A DNA stretch of 64,000 nucleotides from Paenibacillus_D tarimensis_A. GTDB lineage: Bacteria; Bacillota; Bacilli; Paenibacillales; Paenibacillaceae. A program made the translations under genes and the position numbers. Shown one piece after another: positions 26,778-35,408 of the stretch. Each line of letters starts with the position of its first letter. The first letter of the stretch is position 1. The stretch lies in assembly GCA_041281825.1 (NCBI GenBank), contig CP166298.1, positions 2,108,001-2,172,000 on the forward strand. Reading direction: 5' to 3'. The notes beneath the pieces are model-generated. The model made no database searches and had not been told where the DNA came from. It worked only from the letters and a program-made list of their open reading frames with translations.

Positions 26778-27626
26778 ATGAATATGTTGATAGACAGTAA
26801 TACAAAACTGTATGGATTATTTGGGAATCCAGTTAAACATTCAAAGTCCCCCGTTATGCTTAACGCAGCTTTTCAATCAGTGGGGATAAATGCCGCATAC
26901 ATTGCATTTCAAATTCCTAGCGGAAAGCTTAAAGAGGCCATTAATGGTATTCGCGCAATGGGTTTTCGAGGTATTAATGTCACAATTCCATATAAAGAGG
27001 AAGTTATTTATTATCTAGATGACATTGATATCAATGCTCGGCGTATTGGTGCAGTAAATACAATAGTTAACGATAATGGAAAACTAATTGGTTATAACAC
27101 TGATGGGATTGGATATGCCCGATCTTTAAAAGAAGAATGTGGATTTACAATTAGAGGTAAGAAGCTTTTAATTTTAGGAGCTGGAGGAGCTGCAAAGGGA
27201 CTAGTTCATGCTTTAGCAAATGAGGAACCAGATACGATTTGGATTGCCAACCGAACCAAAGAAAGGGCTGTTGAATTGGCTCAGGCAATTAAACCAATAA
27301 CAAACGCTATTGGTATAGGGTTGAACGAAATTGAGCTGATAAAAAAAGAGCTTAACTTTATTGTTAATACAATGCCAGTGGGGCAATTTCCAAACGAAAA
27401 CGAAGTACCGATAGAAACTCATTGGTTTCATGAGAGCTTAACTGTAAGTGATATCATTTATAATCCTGAAATAACGAAATTCCTTGCCGAGGCAAAGGCT
27501 AAAGGTTCGCGGATACATAGTGGTTTAGGTATGCTTATATATCAAGGGGCATATGCATTTGAATATTGGACAGGTCTAACTGCCCCAATCCCTGTTATGA
27601 GGAAAGTATTTGAACAATCTAAGTAG
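26778..27626 (+). CDS. aroE: Shikimate dehydrogenase, cassette-borne
   Basis: NADP-dependent reduction of 3-dehydroshikimate in aromatic amino acid synthesis, or a quinate/shikimate dehydrogenase paralogue. The substrate domain has GNPVKHSKSPVMLN; the catalytic Lys is in NVTIPYKE and Asp in GYNTDGIGYA; the cofactor loop is LGAGGAAKG followed by ANRTKERA. 282 residues, full length, GAGG ribosome site. Lower GC than the left chromosome and flanked by array repeats, so this is likely a transferred second copy rather than the core aroE. Confidence 0.92.
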   Translation: MNMLIDSNTKLYGLFGNPVKHSKSPVMLNAAFQSVGINAAYIAFQIPSGKLKEAINGIRAMGFRGINVTIPYKEEVIYYLDDIDINARRIGAVNTIVNDNGKLIGYNTDGIGYARSLKEECGFTIRGKKLLILGAGGAAKGLVHALANEEPDTIWIANRTKERAVELAQAIKPITNAIGIGLNEIELIKKELNFIVNTMPVGQFPNENEVPIETHWFHESLTVSDIIYNPEITKFLAEAKAKGSRIHSGLGMLIYQGAYAFEYWTGLTAPIPVMRKVFEQSK

Positions 27627-27692
27627 GGCTTGATTCGGAGTGTTCAGCAAGCCTAATTATTTATCATTTTTTTAAAAAAGGAGTGAGTGCAC

Positions 27693-28202
27693 TTGTTTTA
27701 TGTTAATGCCCGTGCCATCGTTGAGCGTGAACGTGATGGGAAAACCGAAATTATAATTCAGACTCGTAACAAGCCGAACGAACCGAAACACCTGGAGTTA
27801 CCGGGTGGACAAGTGGAGAAGTTTGAGTCGTTGATAAAAGCGCTGCGCCGCGAAGTGAAAGAAGAAACCGGTCTCGATGTCACTTCGATTGAAGGGGAAG
27901 ATACGCGTATCGATACGAACGGGATAAACCCAAATATAGTTGTCGAGTGTGTTCGGCCCTTTGCCGCATACCAGACGATTAAAGGTGGAATCGATTCTGT
28001 CGGTTACTACTTTATTTGCAGGGCGGAAGGCGAATTGCTCACAGAAGGCGACTGCGTGCAAAACCCCCGCTGGGTAACAGTAGAGGAACTGGCTGAACGG
28101 ATACACAACGATCCGATGCAGTTTATTAACATCGACTGTGCCGCCATCATGTTCTATTTAAAACACCGTGTACATGTCCTTCCAGTTGTTGAAACAAATT
28201 AG
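27693..28202 (+). CDS. NUDIX hydrolase, cassette gene
   Basis: Complete Nudix box LPGGQVEKFES, then ALRREVKEETGLDV (about residues 33-57). TTG at 27693 is preferred (nine bases after AAGGAG); GTG at 27687 lies too close to that site. About 170 residues. The protein ends HRVHVLPVVETN and the terminal TAG precedes a left half-site-like GAGACGAGAGCTC. Substrate unknown; several NUDIX genes share this array. Confidence 0.85.
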   Translation: MFYVNARAIVERERDGKTEIIIQTRNKPNEPKHLELPGGQVEKFESLIKALRREVKEETGLDVTSIEGEDTRIDTNGINPNIVVECVRPFAAYQTIKGGIDSVGYYFICRAEGELLTEGDCVQNPRWVTVEELAERIHNDPMQFINIDCAAIMFYLKHRVHVLPVVETN

Positions 28203-28212
28203 CTTATTTTCT

Positions 28213-28319
28213 GTTACGCTCAACAGAGACGAGAGCTCAACGATCAAAGTAAGTGTGTAGTTTTAAGCTAACGGATGACGATAGGCCAATACTAAAGGGC
28301 TGCCATGCGGCAGCCCTTT
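28213..28319. repeat. Cassette boundary repeat 5, left half and stem
   Basis: GCTAACGGATGACGATAG at 28267 and the perfect AAAGGGCTGCC/GGCAGCCCTTT stem at 28294-28319. A further degenerate half-site (GAGACGAGAGCTC) lies at 28225. Confidence 0.7.
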
Positions 28320-28337
28320 CCTCCGTTAATGACCGAA

Positions 28338-28470
28338 AAGGTTCCGCTCGATATATTTCAGGATTTGGATTGGTAAAACTGTACTAATTGTGGACTTAAA
28401 ACAAGGCCTAAAAATAAGCAAGAAAGGTCGTAATGCCTTGAAGTTTGTTATTGGCATAATAAGCCTCTAA
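28338..28470 (+). pseudogene. 5'-truncated DUF3977 gene
   Basis: Encodes RFRSIYFRIWIGKTVLIVDL, then KQGLKISKKGRNALKFVIGIISL and TAA, without any start. It is about 80 percent identical by eye to the C-terminal half of the intact gene at 54698. Both copies lie between a GGGCTGCC stem and a TAACGGGCAG half-site, so this is a decayed copy of the same cassette. The break occurs just right of the stem. Confidence 0.8.
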
Positions 28471-28488
28471 ACACTGCACTCACGGCTC

Positions 28489-28508
28489 ACCTAACGGGCA
28501 GAATAATT
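28489..28508. repeat. Right half-site of repeat 5
   Basis: CCTAACGGGCAGAATAATTA; an exact TAACGGGCAG core. Confidence 0.75.
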
Positions 28509-28590
28509 ATATCAAAAATTTACCAACAAAAGATGGCGTTATTTATTAAAATAGTGTGTGGATATACTTGGGAGATACAGGAGGATTCAT

Positions 28591-29178
28591 ATGAGAGAAA
28601 TTGATTACAGCGATTATTTTTGGCAAGATGATAAAGTTAGATTGCGTGCAATACAGGCTGAAGATTGGGAAAGTTGCTACATTAGTGGATTTGACACTCC
28701 CGCACGTCGTCTTTTAGAATGTGCTATTGAGCTGCCGCCTACAATTTCTGGGGCAAAAAAGTTTACTGAGAAAAATGCTGATTTTTCTTCAACTAATAAA
28801 CGGATAATGTTTACTATTGAGAATTTGAATGGGGAAAGTATAGGTGGTATTAATTTAAACAGTATTGACGAGAGAAACGGCACATTTAGTATTGGTATAG
28901 TAATTGATAAACAGTATCGTGGTAAGGGTTATGGTACAATTGCTATGAAAATTCTCTTAAAATATGCTTTTCTTGAACGAAGACTTAACAAATTCAATGA
29001 CTATGTTCTTGAAGGAAATGAAGCTTCTGCAAAGATGATGAAGAATCTCGGGTGCGTTCAAGAAGGTGTTCGTCGCCAGGTCGTATATATTAACGGACAA
29101 TATCTAGATTTTATTTTATTTGGGCTAACTAAAGATGAATTTGTTGAAAAACAAAAAAAGGATAGTTTGTTCAATTAA
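28591..29178 (+). CDS. GNAT acetyltransferase (RimJ/RimL type), cassette gene
   Basis: Acetyltransferase of about 195 residues. KVRLRAIQAEDWES opens the fold, SIGIVIDKQYRGKGYGTIAMKILLKYAF is the acetyl-CoA-binding loop and helix, and NEASAKMMKNLGCVQEGVRRQVVYINGQYLDFILFGL is the typical C-terminal stretch of RimJ/RimL or SpeG-type enzymes. ATG 28591 follows CAGGAGG, so the upstream in-frame ATG at 28558 is not needed. Target unknown. Confidence 0.83.
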   Translation: MREIDYSDYFWQDDKVRLRAIQAEDWESCYISGFDTPARRLLECAIELPPTISGAKKFTEKNADFSSTNKRIMFTIENLNGESIGGINLNSIDERNGTFSIGIVIDKQYRGKGYGTIAMKILLKYAFLERRLNKFNDYVLEGNEASAKMMKNLGCVQEGVRRQVVYINGQYLDFILFGLTKDEFVEKQKKDSLFN

Positions 29179-29298
29179 AATGGAATAGCGCCCGTATCGT
29201 AGCAAAAGTGCGCGGCAGCCTGCTCCGCAAACGGAGAAGGATGCTCGTTTTGTCAGAAAGGTAACCGATAAAGATGTGCGGGATCCAAACTGGAAGAA

Positions 29299-29357
29299 TG
29301 AGGTTGCCGTGGGATTGATCGGTCAGCCGCCATTAAGCTAACGGGCAGGATAACTAA
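29299..29357. repeat. Cassette boundary repeat 6
   Basis: GAGGTTGCCG...GGTCAGCCGCC stem and right half-site GCTAACGGGCAGGATAACT. The 120 bp before it look like decayed cassette sequence (29179-29298). Confidence 0.7.
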
Positions 29358-29514
29358 ACTTCAAATGGATCAACGGAACCCACCGGCTACAAGTTTTATT
29401 AAACAGTTTTTGATAAAAAAAGACAATCGATATATGGAAGTATCTGCTATGATAGTTCCAAGGCAAGGAATTCTTCCCATTTAAAATTATTCTAGAAATT
29501 TAAAGGGGGACGAT

Positions 29515-30849
29515 ATGCAAACGACTGAGATTGTCCAACGAGGGATTGATTTTATTGAAGAACACCTTCAAGAGTCTCTTGCACTGGACGAGATTGCAGA
29601 GGCGGCATCTATGTCGTTGCCAAATTTGTACCGTATGTTTTATGCCATGACTGGTCACCCCATCAAAGAATATATACGCAAAAGAAGAACAAGCGAGGCT
29701 GCAATTGCTCTGCGTCAAACTTTTCTTCCTATGATCGAGATTGGCTTTAATTATGGTTTTGAAACGTACCAGACCTTTATTAAAACTTTCAAGAGAAACA
29801 CCGGCTTGACCCCGGGACAATACCGTCAATCCGATTTGATTTACAGCTTTGAACGCATCGATTTGTATGAACGCGTTCAATATCTTGAAGAACGAAAGAT
29901 ATCCGAACGATATCCGGGAATACAGGTTATCCGACTTGCGCCACTTAAAGGAATAGGTTACCTGCATACTGCTGAACGGGAGATTGGACTAGAAGATGAG
30001 GCAATCACCAAGTTTCAAGCTCTATTGACGGATAACCAAATGGACTTAAATCAATTTAGACTTTTCGGATGGAACGTGGATTTTGAAGACAGCCAGCATC
30101 CGTTTGGTTACCAAATGGTCGCTGTCAGCGAAAAAGTGCACTCTGTGGAACATCCGATTTTTAAAAACATTGAATTACCAGGTGGTCTTTATGCGGTTAC
30201 CCGAACACCTTTGGGGGACGTTTCTACCATTGTTGCTGCTTGGAATCGTTTACTATCGGAATGGCTGCCTCGGAGTACATTTACTCTTGGGGAGCACGGT
30301 TTTCTTGAAGAATACCAAAAATATAATGGCCAGATCGCGCGGTTAAAGCTCTATCTTCCCGTGAAGCGTGATCAGATTACCGAGGCCATTGAGATCGTAG
30401 AGCGGCCGTCCATTGAGGTAACAGCCTTTCGTGCCGAAGGAAACGATTGTGTAATAGATGTTGATGAGGCATCAGCGGATTTTTTAATCCGCAATAAGTT
30501 TGTTGGCGATAGTCGGCTTCAAGTATTTATGAGCTGTAGTTTCCCTCCAGGAGAAATAAATACGTACGAACTTTACATTCAAACACCGGATTGTTTTGTT
30601 CCTTTACCGGAGGATGCGCACCGAGCGGCTCGGTTGGAAGGTGGTTTGTATGCTTGCTTTCAGACAGTTTCATACGGATTGATGATAGGCGTGCTAGAGC
30701 GTATATACTTATGGCTCGGAACATCAGCAGAGTATGAACCTGATGGAAGTCGGTCTTGGTATGTCCATTACGAACAGGTTACCGGTTCAGCGAACACTCG
30801 CGTTCAACAACCGGTAAGATGCTATGTGCCTGTTATATTACGAAATTAG
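29515..30849 (+). CDS. AraC-family regulator with two GyrI-like effector domains
   Basis: Transcription regulator of 444 residues. The N-terminal AraC helix-turn-helix pair (about 10-105: LALDEIAEAASMSLPNLYRMFYAMTGHPIKEYIRKRR and IGFNYGFETYQTFIKTFKRNTGLTPGQYR) binds DNA. Two tandem GyrI/AraC-effector-like domains follow (about 140-275 and 290-444), each ending in a YxxYLPV- or CYVPV-like strand. Such domains sense amphipathic drugs. A strong GGGGG ribosome site precedes ATG. The next GyrI-like gene follows by 16 bp, forming a two-gene cassette. Confidence 0.85.
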   Translation: MQTTEIVQRGIDFIEEHLQESLALDEIAEAASMSLPNLYRMFYAMTGHPIKEYIRKRRTSEAAIALRQTFLPMIEIGFNYGFETYQTFIKTFKRNTGLTPGQYRQSDLIYSFERIDLYERVQYLEERKISERYPGIQVIRLAPLKGIGYLHTAEREIGLEDEAITKFQALLTDNQMDLNQFRLFGWNVDFEDSQHPFGYQMVAVSEKVHSVEHPIFKNIELPGGLYAVTRTPLGDVSTIVAAWNRLLSEWLPRSTFTLGEHGFLEEYQKYNGQIARLKLYLPVKRDQITEAIEIVERPSIEVTAFRAEGNDCVIDVDEASADFLIRNKFVGDSRLQVFMSCSFPPGEINTYELYIQTPDCFVPLPEDAHRAARLEGGLYACFQTVSYGLMIGVLERIYLWLGTSAEYEPDGSRSWYVHYEQVTGSANTRVQQPVRCYVPVILRN

Positions 30850-30865
30850 ATAAGGAGATTAATCT

Positions 30866-31496
30866 ATGAGCCAATTGCCTAAACGTAAGGAAACGCCCGA
30901 CGGATACCGACCGGTTACGACTCCAAAAGCGGTGAAAATGATCAATCGAGGAAATTTAGAAGGGAATGAACAGGCTATGAATTGGCGGATTGAAGAAAGA
31001 GGAGCGTTTGAAGTTTTTGGTATTGAACGAAATTTCAGACTCGATGAAACCGAGAAAATTCCGGTTTTTTGGGACGAGTGCCGTCAAAACGGCAACTATG
31101 AAAAATTATTTGACGCTGCAGGAGGAGTGCGTTACCCAGATGGTCGTGGTCTTCCACTCGAGGATGGAAGCTTTGTGATAAATGCGGTATGTGGTTATTC
31201 CGACCTGGGCGACAATACCTACCCCTACTTGATTTGCGCATTGAAAAAGCCAGACAATAATACAACAGGGTTTAAAGTCGTGCAGATTCCGAAAACCACT
31301 TGGGCAGTATTCAGAAGTGAAAAAACAGACCAGATAGGTGCGGAAATCCCCATTCTATTCAAACAAGCGAATAGCGAATGGCTCCCATCCTCCGATTATG
31401 ACCATGCAATCGGGCCAAATATGGAAATTTACTATACTGCACCCGATGGTTAAATACTTTGAGGAATTATGGATTCCGGTGAAGAAAGCATTATAG
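30866..31496 (+). pseudogene. GyrI-like effector-binding protein with 3' frameshift
   Basis: Single GyrI-like domain, linked by AAGGAG to the AraC gene before it. IPVFWDECRQNGNYEKL and VCGYSDLGDNTYPYLICAL, then IPKTTWAVFRSE and NSEWLPSSDYDHAIGPNMEIYY follow the family. The frame ends at 31453 (APDG-stop), but removing one T at 31450 gives KYFEELWIPVKKAL and a stop at 31494-31496, the usual GyrI ending (compare WIPIVKK at 35663). So a recent 1-nt insertion removes the last strand. It may be partly functional. Confidence 0.75.
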
Positions 31497-31518
31497 AGCA
31501 ATTACAGTCGATTGTTTA

Positions 31519-31558
31519 TTAATCTGGACAGTGAGAACTTTTCACTGTTCAGATTAAT
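31519..31558. repeat. Hairpin downstream of the GyrI gene
   Basis: TTAATCTGGACAGTGA and TTCACTGTTCAGATTAA form a long stem with one mismatch around a short loop; probably a terminator without T-run, or an insertion footprint. Confidence 0.55.
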
Positions 31559-31595
31559 AAACTCAACTCAAACCTTATAAGGGAGACGAAAAGCA

Positions 31596-31687
31596 ATGAT
31601 TAACACACCAACATTAGTTGAATTTTCTGAACGATGATTGTCGGGGTGGGCAATATTGGGAAACAGAAGGAACATTTGTGTCGTTAG
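31596..31687 (+). pseudogene. Fragment of a GyrI-like gene
   Basis: AAGGGAG and ATG lead into MINTPTLVEFSER, then after a 1-nt slip MIVGVGNIGKQ, matching the start of the intact cassette gene at 47622 (SPRLINFSERKIVGIGNIGK). The rest is lost. 31690-31900 shows nothing else recognisable. Confidence 0.65.
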
Positions 31688-31899
31688 ATGTCAGAGGACA
31701 ATAACATGTATCGTTTGCCGAAAAGGACGAGCAATGCCGTTAAACTCTCTCGATATGATTCAGTTTTCTCACTCAAGCTCATGAATTCGCGGGATTTCAC
31801 CTTTAGCTAAGTGACAGATAAGAAGGAAACAAAGGAGCCGGTAGCCTGGAGCAACTCAAAGGGCATGCAGGAACAAAGGCGAGAAGCACATCACCTAAT

Positions 31900-32110
31900 T
31901 TGTTCCGTATTCTGCACTTCTCCATTTCGCCCCTAGCAGGGCTCTAACAGGGTTGGTCATACCATTTTTCTCGCCATTTCCCGGAACTGGCTTCAGCTAG
32001 GTTTAGACCTGCATGTCGGAGCAAGGCATTTCCATGTGCATAGTCGCTCAGATACCGGCTTCCCCTAAAATACCGGCAAAGCTCGTTGCATTTACACCTT
32101 GAATGGCAAG
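31900..32110 (-). pseudogene. IS110-family transposase C-terminal remnant
   Basis: On the minus strand, ATSFAGILGEAG and, after a 1-nt slip, LSDYAHGNALLRHAGLNLAEASSGKWREK match the conserved C-terminal (transposase_20-type) region of IS110 DEDD transposases. Frameshifts on both sides show decay. An N-terminal fragment of the same type and strand lies at 32983-33171, with the plsY-like cassette between. Confidence 0.75.
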
Positions 32111-32121
32111 TAAGGAACAAG

Positions 32122-32181
32122 AGTGGGGCAGTATGCCGCGGCAGCTGCTCCACTTTTATGTTCAACTAACGGGCAGTATAC
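32122..32181. repeat. Cassette boundary repeat 7
   Basis: AGTGGGGCAG...CTGCTCCACT stem and right half-site AACTAACGGGCAGTATAC (exact core). Confidence 0.75.
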
Positions 32182-32271
32182 TTCCAAAACGTGGTACACT
32201 TTAAATGTGACGGATGAACCCTGTATTGATGGAGAAATAAAAGAAAATTAGAATAATTCCAAGGGAGAAGA

Positions 32272-32898
32272 GTGATGATTGATATTTTAAAGCTTTTTGC
32301 GGCCTTAGCTTTGGGCTACCTTTTAGGCAGCCTTAATACAGCGGTGATTGTAGGGAAAATATACGGCAAGGACATAAGAAGCCATGGAAGCAAAAGCGCC
32401 GGGCTTACCAATACTTTGAGGGTACTTGGGAAATCTGCTGCGGTGTTTGTTCTTGCGGGAGATATATTAAAAGGGATAATTGCCTGTTTAATAGGCTTGT
32501 TCCTTGGCGTTTACTTTTATTCGGGAGAGGCTAAAGATTGCATAAGCCTTTTAGCGGCAGGTGCAGGGGCGGTTATAGGGCATAACTGGCCGGTATATTT
32601 TGGGTTTAAAGGGGGCAAGGGAGCACTTACAGCAGTGGCTGTGCTGTTTATGGCTGACTGGGTTATGGCCCTTTTATGCCTTGGCTTTTTTGTGATAATA
32701 GTAGCTTTGACCCGTTATGTTTCTTTAGGCACAATATGTGCTACAATGCTTTTTGCGGCTATTTCATTTATTCCTGTCTTTGGGAATACCTTATATTTTT
32801 ATATATTTGTGTGCCTAATGGCGTTTATGGTTATTTTCAGGCATAAGGAAAATATACAAAGGCTGCTTTCAGGAACAGAAAATAAACTTATTTTTTGA
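32272..32898 (+). CDS. plsY: Glycerol-3-phosphate acyltransferase PlsY-like, cassette gene
   Basis: Membrane enzyme that transfers acyl from acyl-phosphate to glycerol-3-phosphate, the first step of phospholipid synthesis. Five hydrophobic helices; motif 1 region GSLNTAVIVGK and SKSAGLTNTLRVLGK (the canonical GSGNxGxTN is altered to GSKSAGLTN); motif 2 HNWPVYFGFKGGKGALT; motif 3 FRHKENIQRLLSGTE. 208 residues. Codons are AT-rich and clostridial in look, unlike the left chromosome, and the gene sits between IS110 remnants in the array. Likely an extra copy; the altered motif 1 may change activity. Confidence 0.83.
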   Translation: MMIDILKLFAALALGYLLGSLNTAVIVGKIYGKDIRSHGSKSAGLTNTLRVLGKSAAVFVLAGDILKGIIACLIGLFLGVYFYSGEAKDCISLLAAGAGAVIGHNWPVYFGFKGGKGALTAVAVLFMADWVMALLCLGFFVIIVALTRYVSLGTICATMLFAAISFIPVFGNTLYFYIFVCLMAFMVIFRHKENIQRLLSGTENKLIF

Positions 32899-32982
32899 TT
32901 TTTTCGCGGCGTTGAGCATGTCGTCAAAATATAAAAATTTGGAATTAGTTAACCGTTTATAATGAAGTGATAACTTACTTTT

Positions 32983-33171
32983 TTAAGGAATTTGTATGTG
33001 ACCATTCGGGCGAATATACATCCGAACGTCTGTAATAACGTTTAAGAGATCCTGAAGTCCTTCCTGGGTATGGAGAAGACTAAAGGCTTTACCGCAGGGC
33101 TGTCCTTTGTCTAGAAACGCCTGACCATCGCTTCGTCCTTTTGAAATATCCAGGCCGATGACTGGATTCAT
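32983..33171 (-). pseudogene. IS110-family transposase N-terminal fragment
   Basis: MNPVIGLDISKGRSDGQAFL is the DEDD (RuvC-like) start of IS110-family transposases, with the first catalytic Asp in GLDISKG. The frame ends after 62 residues (full length is about 400). The promoter-proximal flank at 33172-33410 is the IS left end. Confidence 0.8.
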
Positions 33172-33410
33172 GAGATTCTCCCTTTCTTAGTTAGAATGAT
33201 TGCCGGTAACCCCCACATACTGCTCATAGTTCCACAACATCGCTTGTTATGCGGGATCTAAGTCCCAACCAGCTTAAACATGGTTTCTACAAGTAGGGGG
33301 CGATCAGTTTTAGCTACGGGATGTATTCCCAGGGGTACGATCGATCTGCCCCGGCTACCGATAAATACACCACTTAAACAAAGTGGTCAACCAGTAAAAA
33401 CTGGTTAACC
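33172..33410 (-). ncRNA. IS110 left-end non-coding region, candidate bridge RNA remnant
   Basis: The 240 bp ahead of the IS110 transposase fragment contain no ORF but several dyads, such as GGTCAACCAGT/ACTGGTTAACC (33385-33410). In IS110 elements this 5' region encodes the bridge (seek) RNA that pairs with target and donor DNA. Assignment rests on position and family knowledge, not on a recognised RNA motif. Confidence 0.4.
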
Positions 33411-33418
33411 TCATAATA

Positions 33419-33438
33419 CGACGAGTACGATAGTTCAA
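33419..33438. repeat. Array half-site 8
   Basis: CGACGAGTACGATAGTTC; left-type half-site like 35260. A GGGTTTACATATT..AATATGTTAACC stem follows at 33446, with a homologue at 35348. Confidence 0.6.
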
Positions 33439-33507
33439 CAATATGGGGTTTACATATTCGTTATGTAAAATATGTTAACCTCCTTGATTTTATTGGATTT
33501 TTCAATT

Positions 33508-33533
33508 TTAGGTCTTGATAAGGGACGGTTTAG
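33508..33533. repeat. Dispersed 24-bp direct repeat, copy A
   Basis: TTAGGTCTTGATAAGGGACG GTTT; copy B lies at 36807-36830. Both neighbour TTTTAGACT or AGTCTA motifs, suggesting the ends of a mobile element. Confidence 0.6.
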
Positions 33534-33601
33534 CCTGCGAGTGATAAAGTTTTAGACTATCGATGGCATTAAGCTACAATATTAGACCTGGAGGATGAAC
33601 A

Positions 33602-34303
33602 GTGAAAAGATATTTTATAATAACAGGATCTTCTCGTGGTATTGGTGAAGCATTAACAAGAAAACTATTACTCCCCGACCATCATTTGTTCTGTGTATCA
33701 AGGCAATTAAACCCTGATCTTGTCGCAATGGCAGAAAGCAATAATGTTCCATTAGACTATTTTGAGTTTGATTTAAATAATGTTCATGGCATAGATGAGT
33801 TAATGAGAACGATTTTTGGAAGAATGAGTGAATCGATGATTCAATCAATTTACTTAATAAATAACGCAGCGATTGTAAAACCAGTTGAATTCGTTAACCA
33901 AATTGATGCTGACGAAATCATTCGACATATGAATATTAACCTAATAGCGCCGATGCTTCTGTCTTCATCTTTTATGAAATATTCAAAACATTTGAATGTT
34001 GATAAGCGTATTATGAATATTTCCTCAGGACTTTCATTCAATTTGAAGGCAAGATTAAATTGTTACTCTACTTCCAAGGCTGGACTTGAGACGTTCACCA
34101 AATCAGTCGGAGTAGAGCAACATGATGTTAAGGTAATGGCTGTAAGGCCAGGTGCAGTTGGTACTCAAATGTATGAAGAATCAGTAATTACTGATGAGCA
34201 TGCAGGCAATGTGAGATTAGCCACCCCGAGTTATGCTGCAGATAGAATACTAACCTTTTTATTTGATCGATTTGAACACGGAAAGGTTGTTAAAGGCTGG
34301 TAA
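33602..34303 (+). CDS. Short-chain dehydrogenase/reductase (YueD/benzil reductase-like)
   Basis: NAD(P)-dependent SDR oxidoreductase, 233 residues. Cofactor motif ITGSSRGIGEAL, NNAA in LINNAAIVKP, catalytic Ser in MNISSGLSFN, YSTSK (YxxxK) and VRPGAVGTQMY. The overall pattern matches YueD-type (S)-benzoin-forming benzil reductases, though the natural substrate is unclear. GTG start behind CTGGAGG. Single-gene cassette. Confidence 0.87.
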   Translation: MKRYFIITGSSRGIGEALTRKLLLPDHHLFCVSRQLNPDLVAMAESNNVPLDYFEFDLNNVHGIDELMRTIFGRMSESMIQSIYLINNAAIVKPVEFVNQIDADEIIRHMNINLIAPMLLSSSFMKYSKHLNVDKRIMNISSGLSFNLKARLNCYSTSKAGLETFTKSVGVEQHDVKVMAVRPGAVGTQMYEESVITDEHAGNVRLATPSYAADRILTFLFDRFEHGKVVKGW

Positions 34304-34380
34304 AAAGATCACTGGATGGATCGAATACTTAGAGAAGTAAGTTACAACGTGTTCGCGCTTCGAGTCATTAGAGCCTTCAA

Positions 34381-34482
34381 TGACTAACCGAGGGAAGGAT
34401 ACAAGAACTGAATAATCACCACATAGTGGCTGCCGAGGGATCAATCGGCACCTGCACTCCGCTAACTGGCAGAAAAACTGAG
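34381..34482. repeat. Cassette boundary repeat 9
   Basis: GACTAACCGAGGG left, GTGGCTGCCG..ATCGGCACC stem, right half-site GCTAACTGGCAG (one mismatch from the core). Confidence 0.65.
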
Positions 34483-34564
34483 TAGCAAGTATACAACAAA
34501 ATCTGGTAGAGTGACCGTAGGTGCGTGTGTTCAGGTGTGCAATGGAAGAAAGGGAGTGGCTCGT

Positions 34565-35152
34565 GTGTTAGAAGGTAACGTTGAACTTGAGGGAAAGAGA
34601 GTACGCTTAATCCCAATGTCACTCGACCATTTGGAAGGGTTGTTTGAGGCAAGCAAGCATAGTGAGATTTGGACGTACAGTCCGGGGAACGTAAATCAAC
34701 CTGAGGACATGCTTAACACGATTAATCATGCGTTGGAATCAAAAGAGCAGGGACTAAGGTATCCATTCGTCATCCTTGATAAGGACACGAATAAGATTGT
34801 TGGAAGTACCAGTTACATAGAGATCTCCCCGCAACACAGAAAACTAGAAATAGGTGGCACTTGGTTGGACCCCAAGGTTTGGAGAACTAGGGTCAACACA
34901 GAGTGTAAATATCTAGTATTGAGGTATGGCTTTGAAGAATTAGAACTGGTTCGAATCCAGCTCCGTACAGATTCAAGAAATGAAAGGTCCAATCGAGGAA
35001 TTCAAAGGATAGGAGCACGATTTGAAGGAACCTTACGTCAAGAGTTGATCAATCATGATGGATACGTTCGAGACTCTAACGTCTACAGCATTCTAGATAA
35101 AGAATGGGAAGGCGTAAAAGTCAGATTGCTTGATTACCTTAGCCAAGAATGA
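34565..35152 (+). CDS. GNAT acetyltransferase, cassette gene
   Basis: Acetyltransferase related to RimJ/RimL-type N-terminal acetylases: VELEGKRVRLIPMSLDHLEGLFEA, KIVGSTSYIEISPQHRKLEIGGTWLDPKVWRTRVNTECKYLVLRYGFEEL and NERSNRGIQRIGARFEGTLRQELINHDGYVRDSNVYSIL. The acetyl-CoA loop is WRTRVN rather than RGxG, as in this subfamily. GTG 34565 has GGGAG nine bases upstream; the frame remains open further upstream (34511) without a site. About 195 residues. Confidence 0.8.
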   Translation: MLEGNVELEGKRVRLIPMSLDHLEGLFEASKHSEIWTYSPGNVNQPEDMLNTINHALESKEQGLRYPFVILDKDTNKIVGSTSYIEISPQHRKLEIGGTWLDPKVWRTRVNTECKYLVLRYGFEELELVRIQLRTDSRNERSNRGIQRIGARFEGTLRQELINHDGYVRDSNVYSILDKEWEGVKVRLLDYLSQE

Positions 35153-35258
35153 TTCGACCACAAGCACACAAACACTAACAGATTTTCTCTGAGCGAGCTA
35201 GACCATGCGGAGACTGAATATCAATTGAAATGTTGGGGCAAATTTGATATTTCTTTTT

Positions 35259-35340
35259 CAACTATCGGAGTACGATAGTTCAATAACGAGGGTTGCCACA
35301 TGGCAGCCTTTTCTCAGCTAAAAGGGACACGATAGTTAAA
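35259..35340. repeat. Cassette boundary repeat 10
   Basis: AACTATCG (35260) GAGTA CGATAGTT is a perfect 8-bp-arm half-site; GGTTGCCACATGGCAGCC stem; then GCTAAAAGGGACACGATAGTT. The gap to 35659 continues with GGGTTTCACATATT..AATATGTGAAACCC (35348-35387) and the inverted-repeat end noted at 35409. Confidence 0.75.
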
Positions 35341-35408
35341 CATAAAGGGTTTCACATATTAGCCATGCATAATATGTGAAACCCCTTATTTCATTTGATT
35401 TTCTTAAT

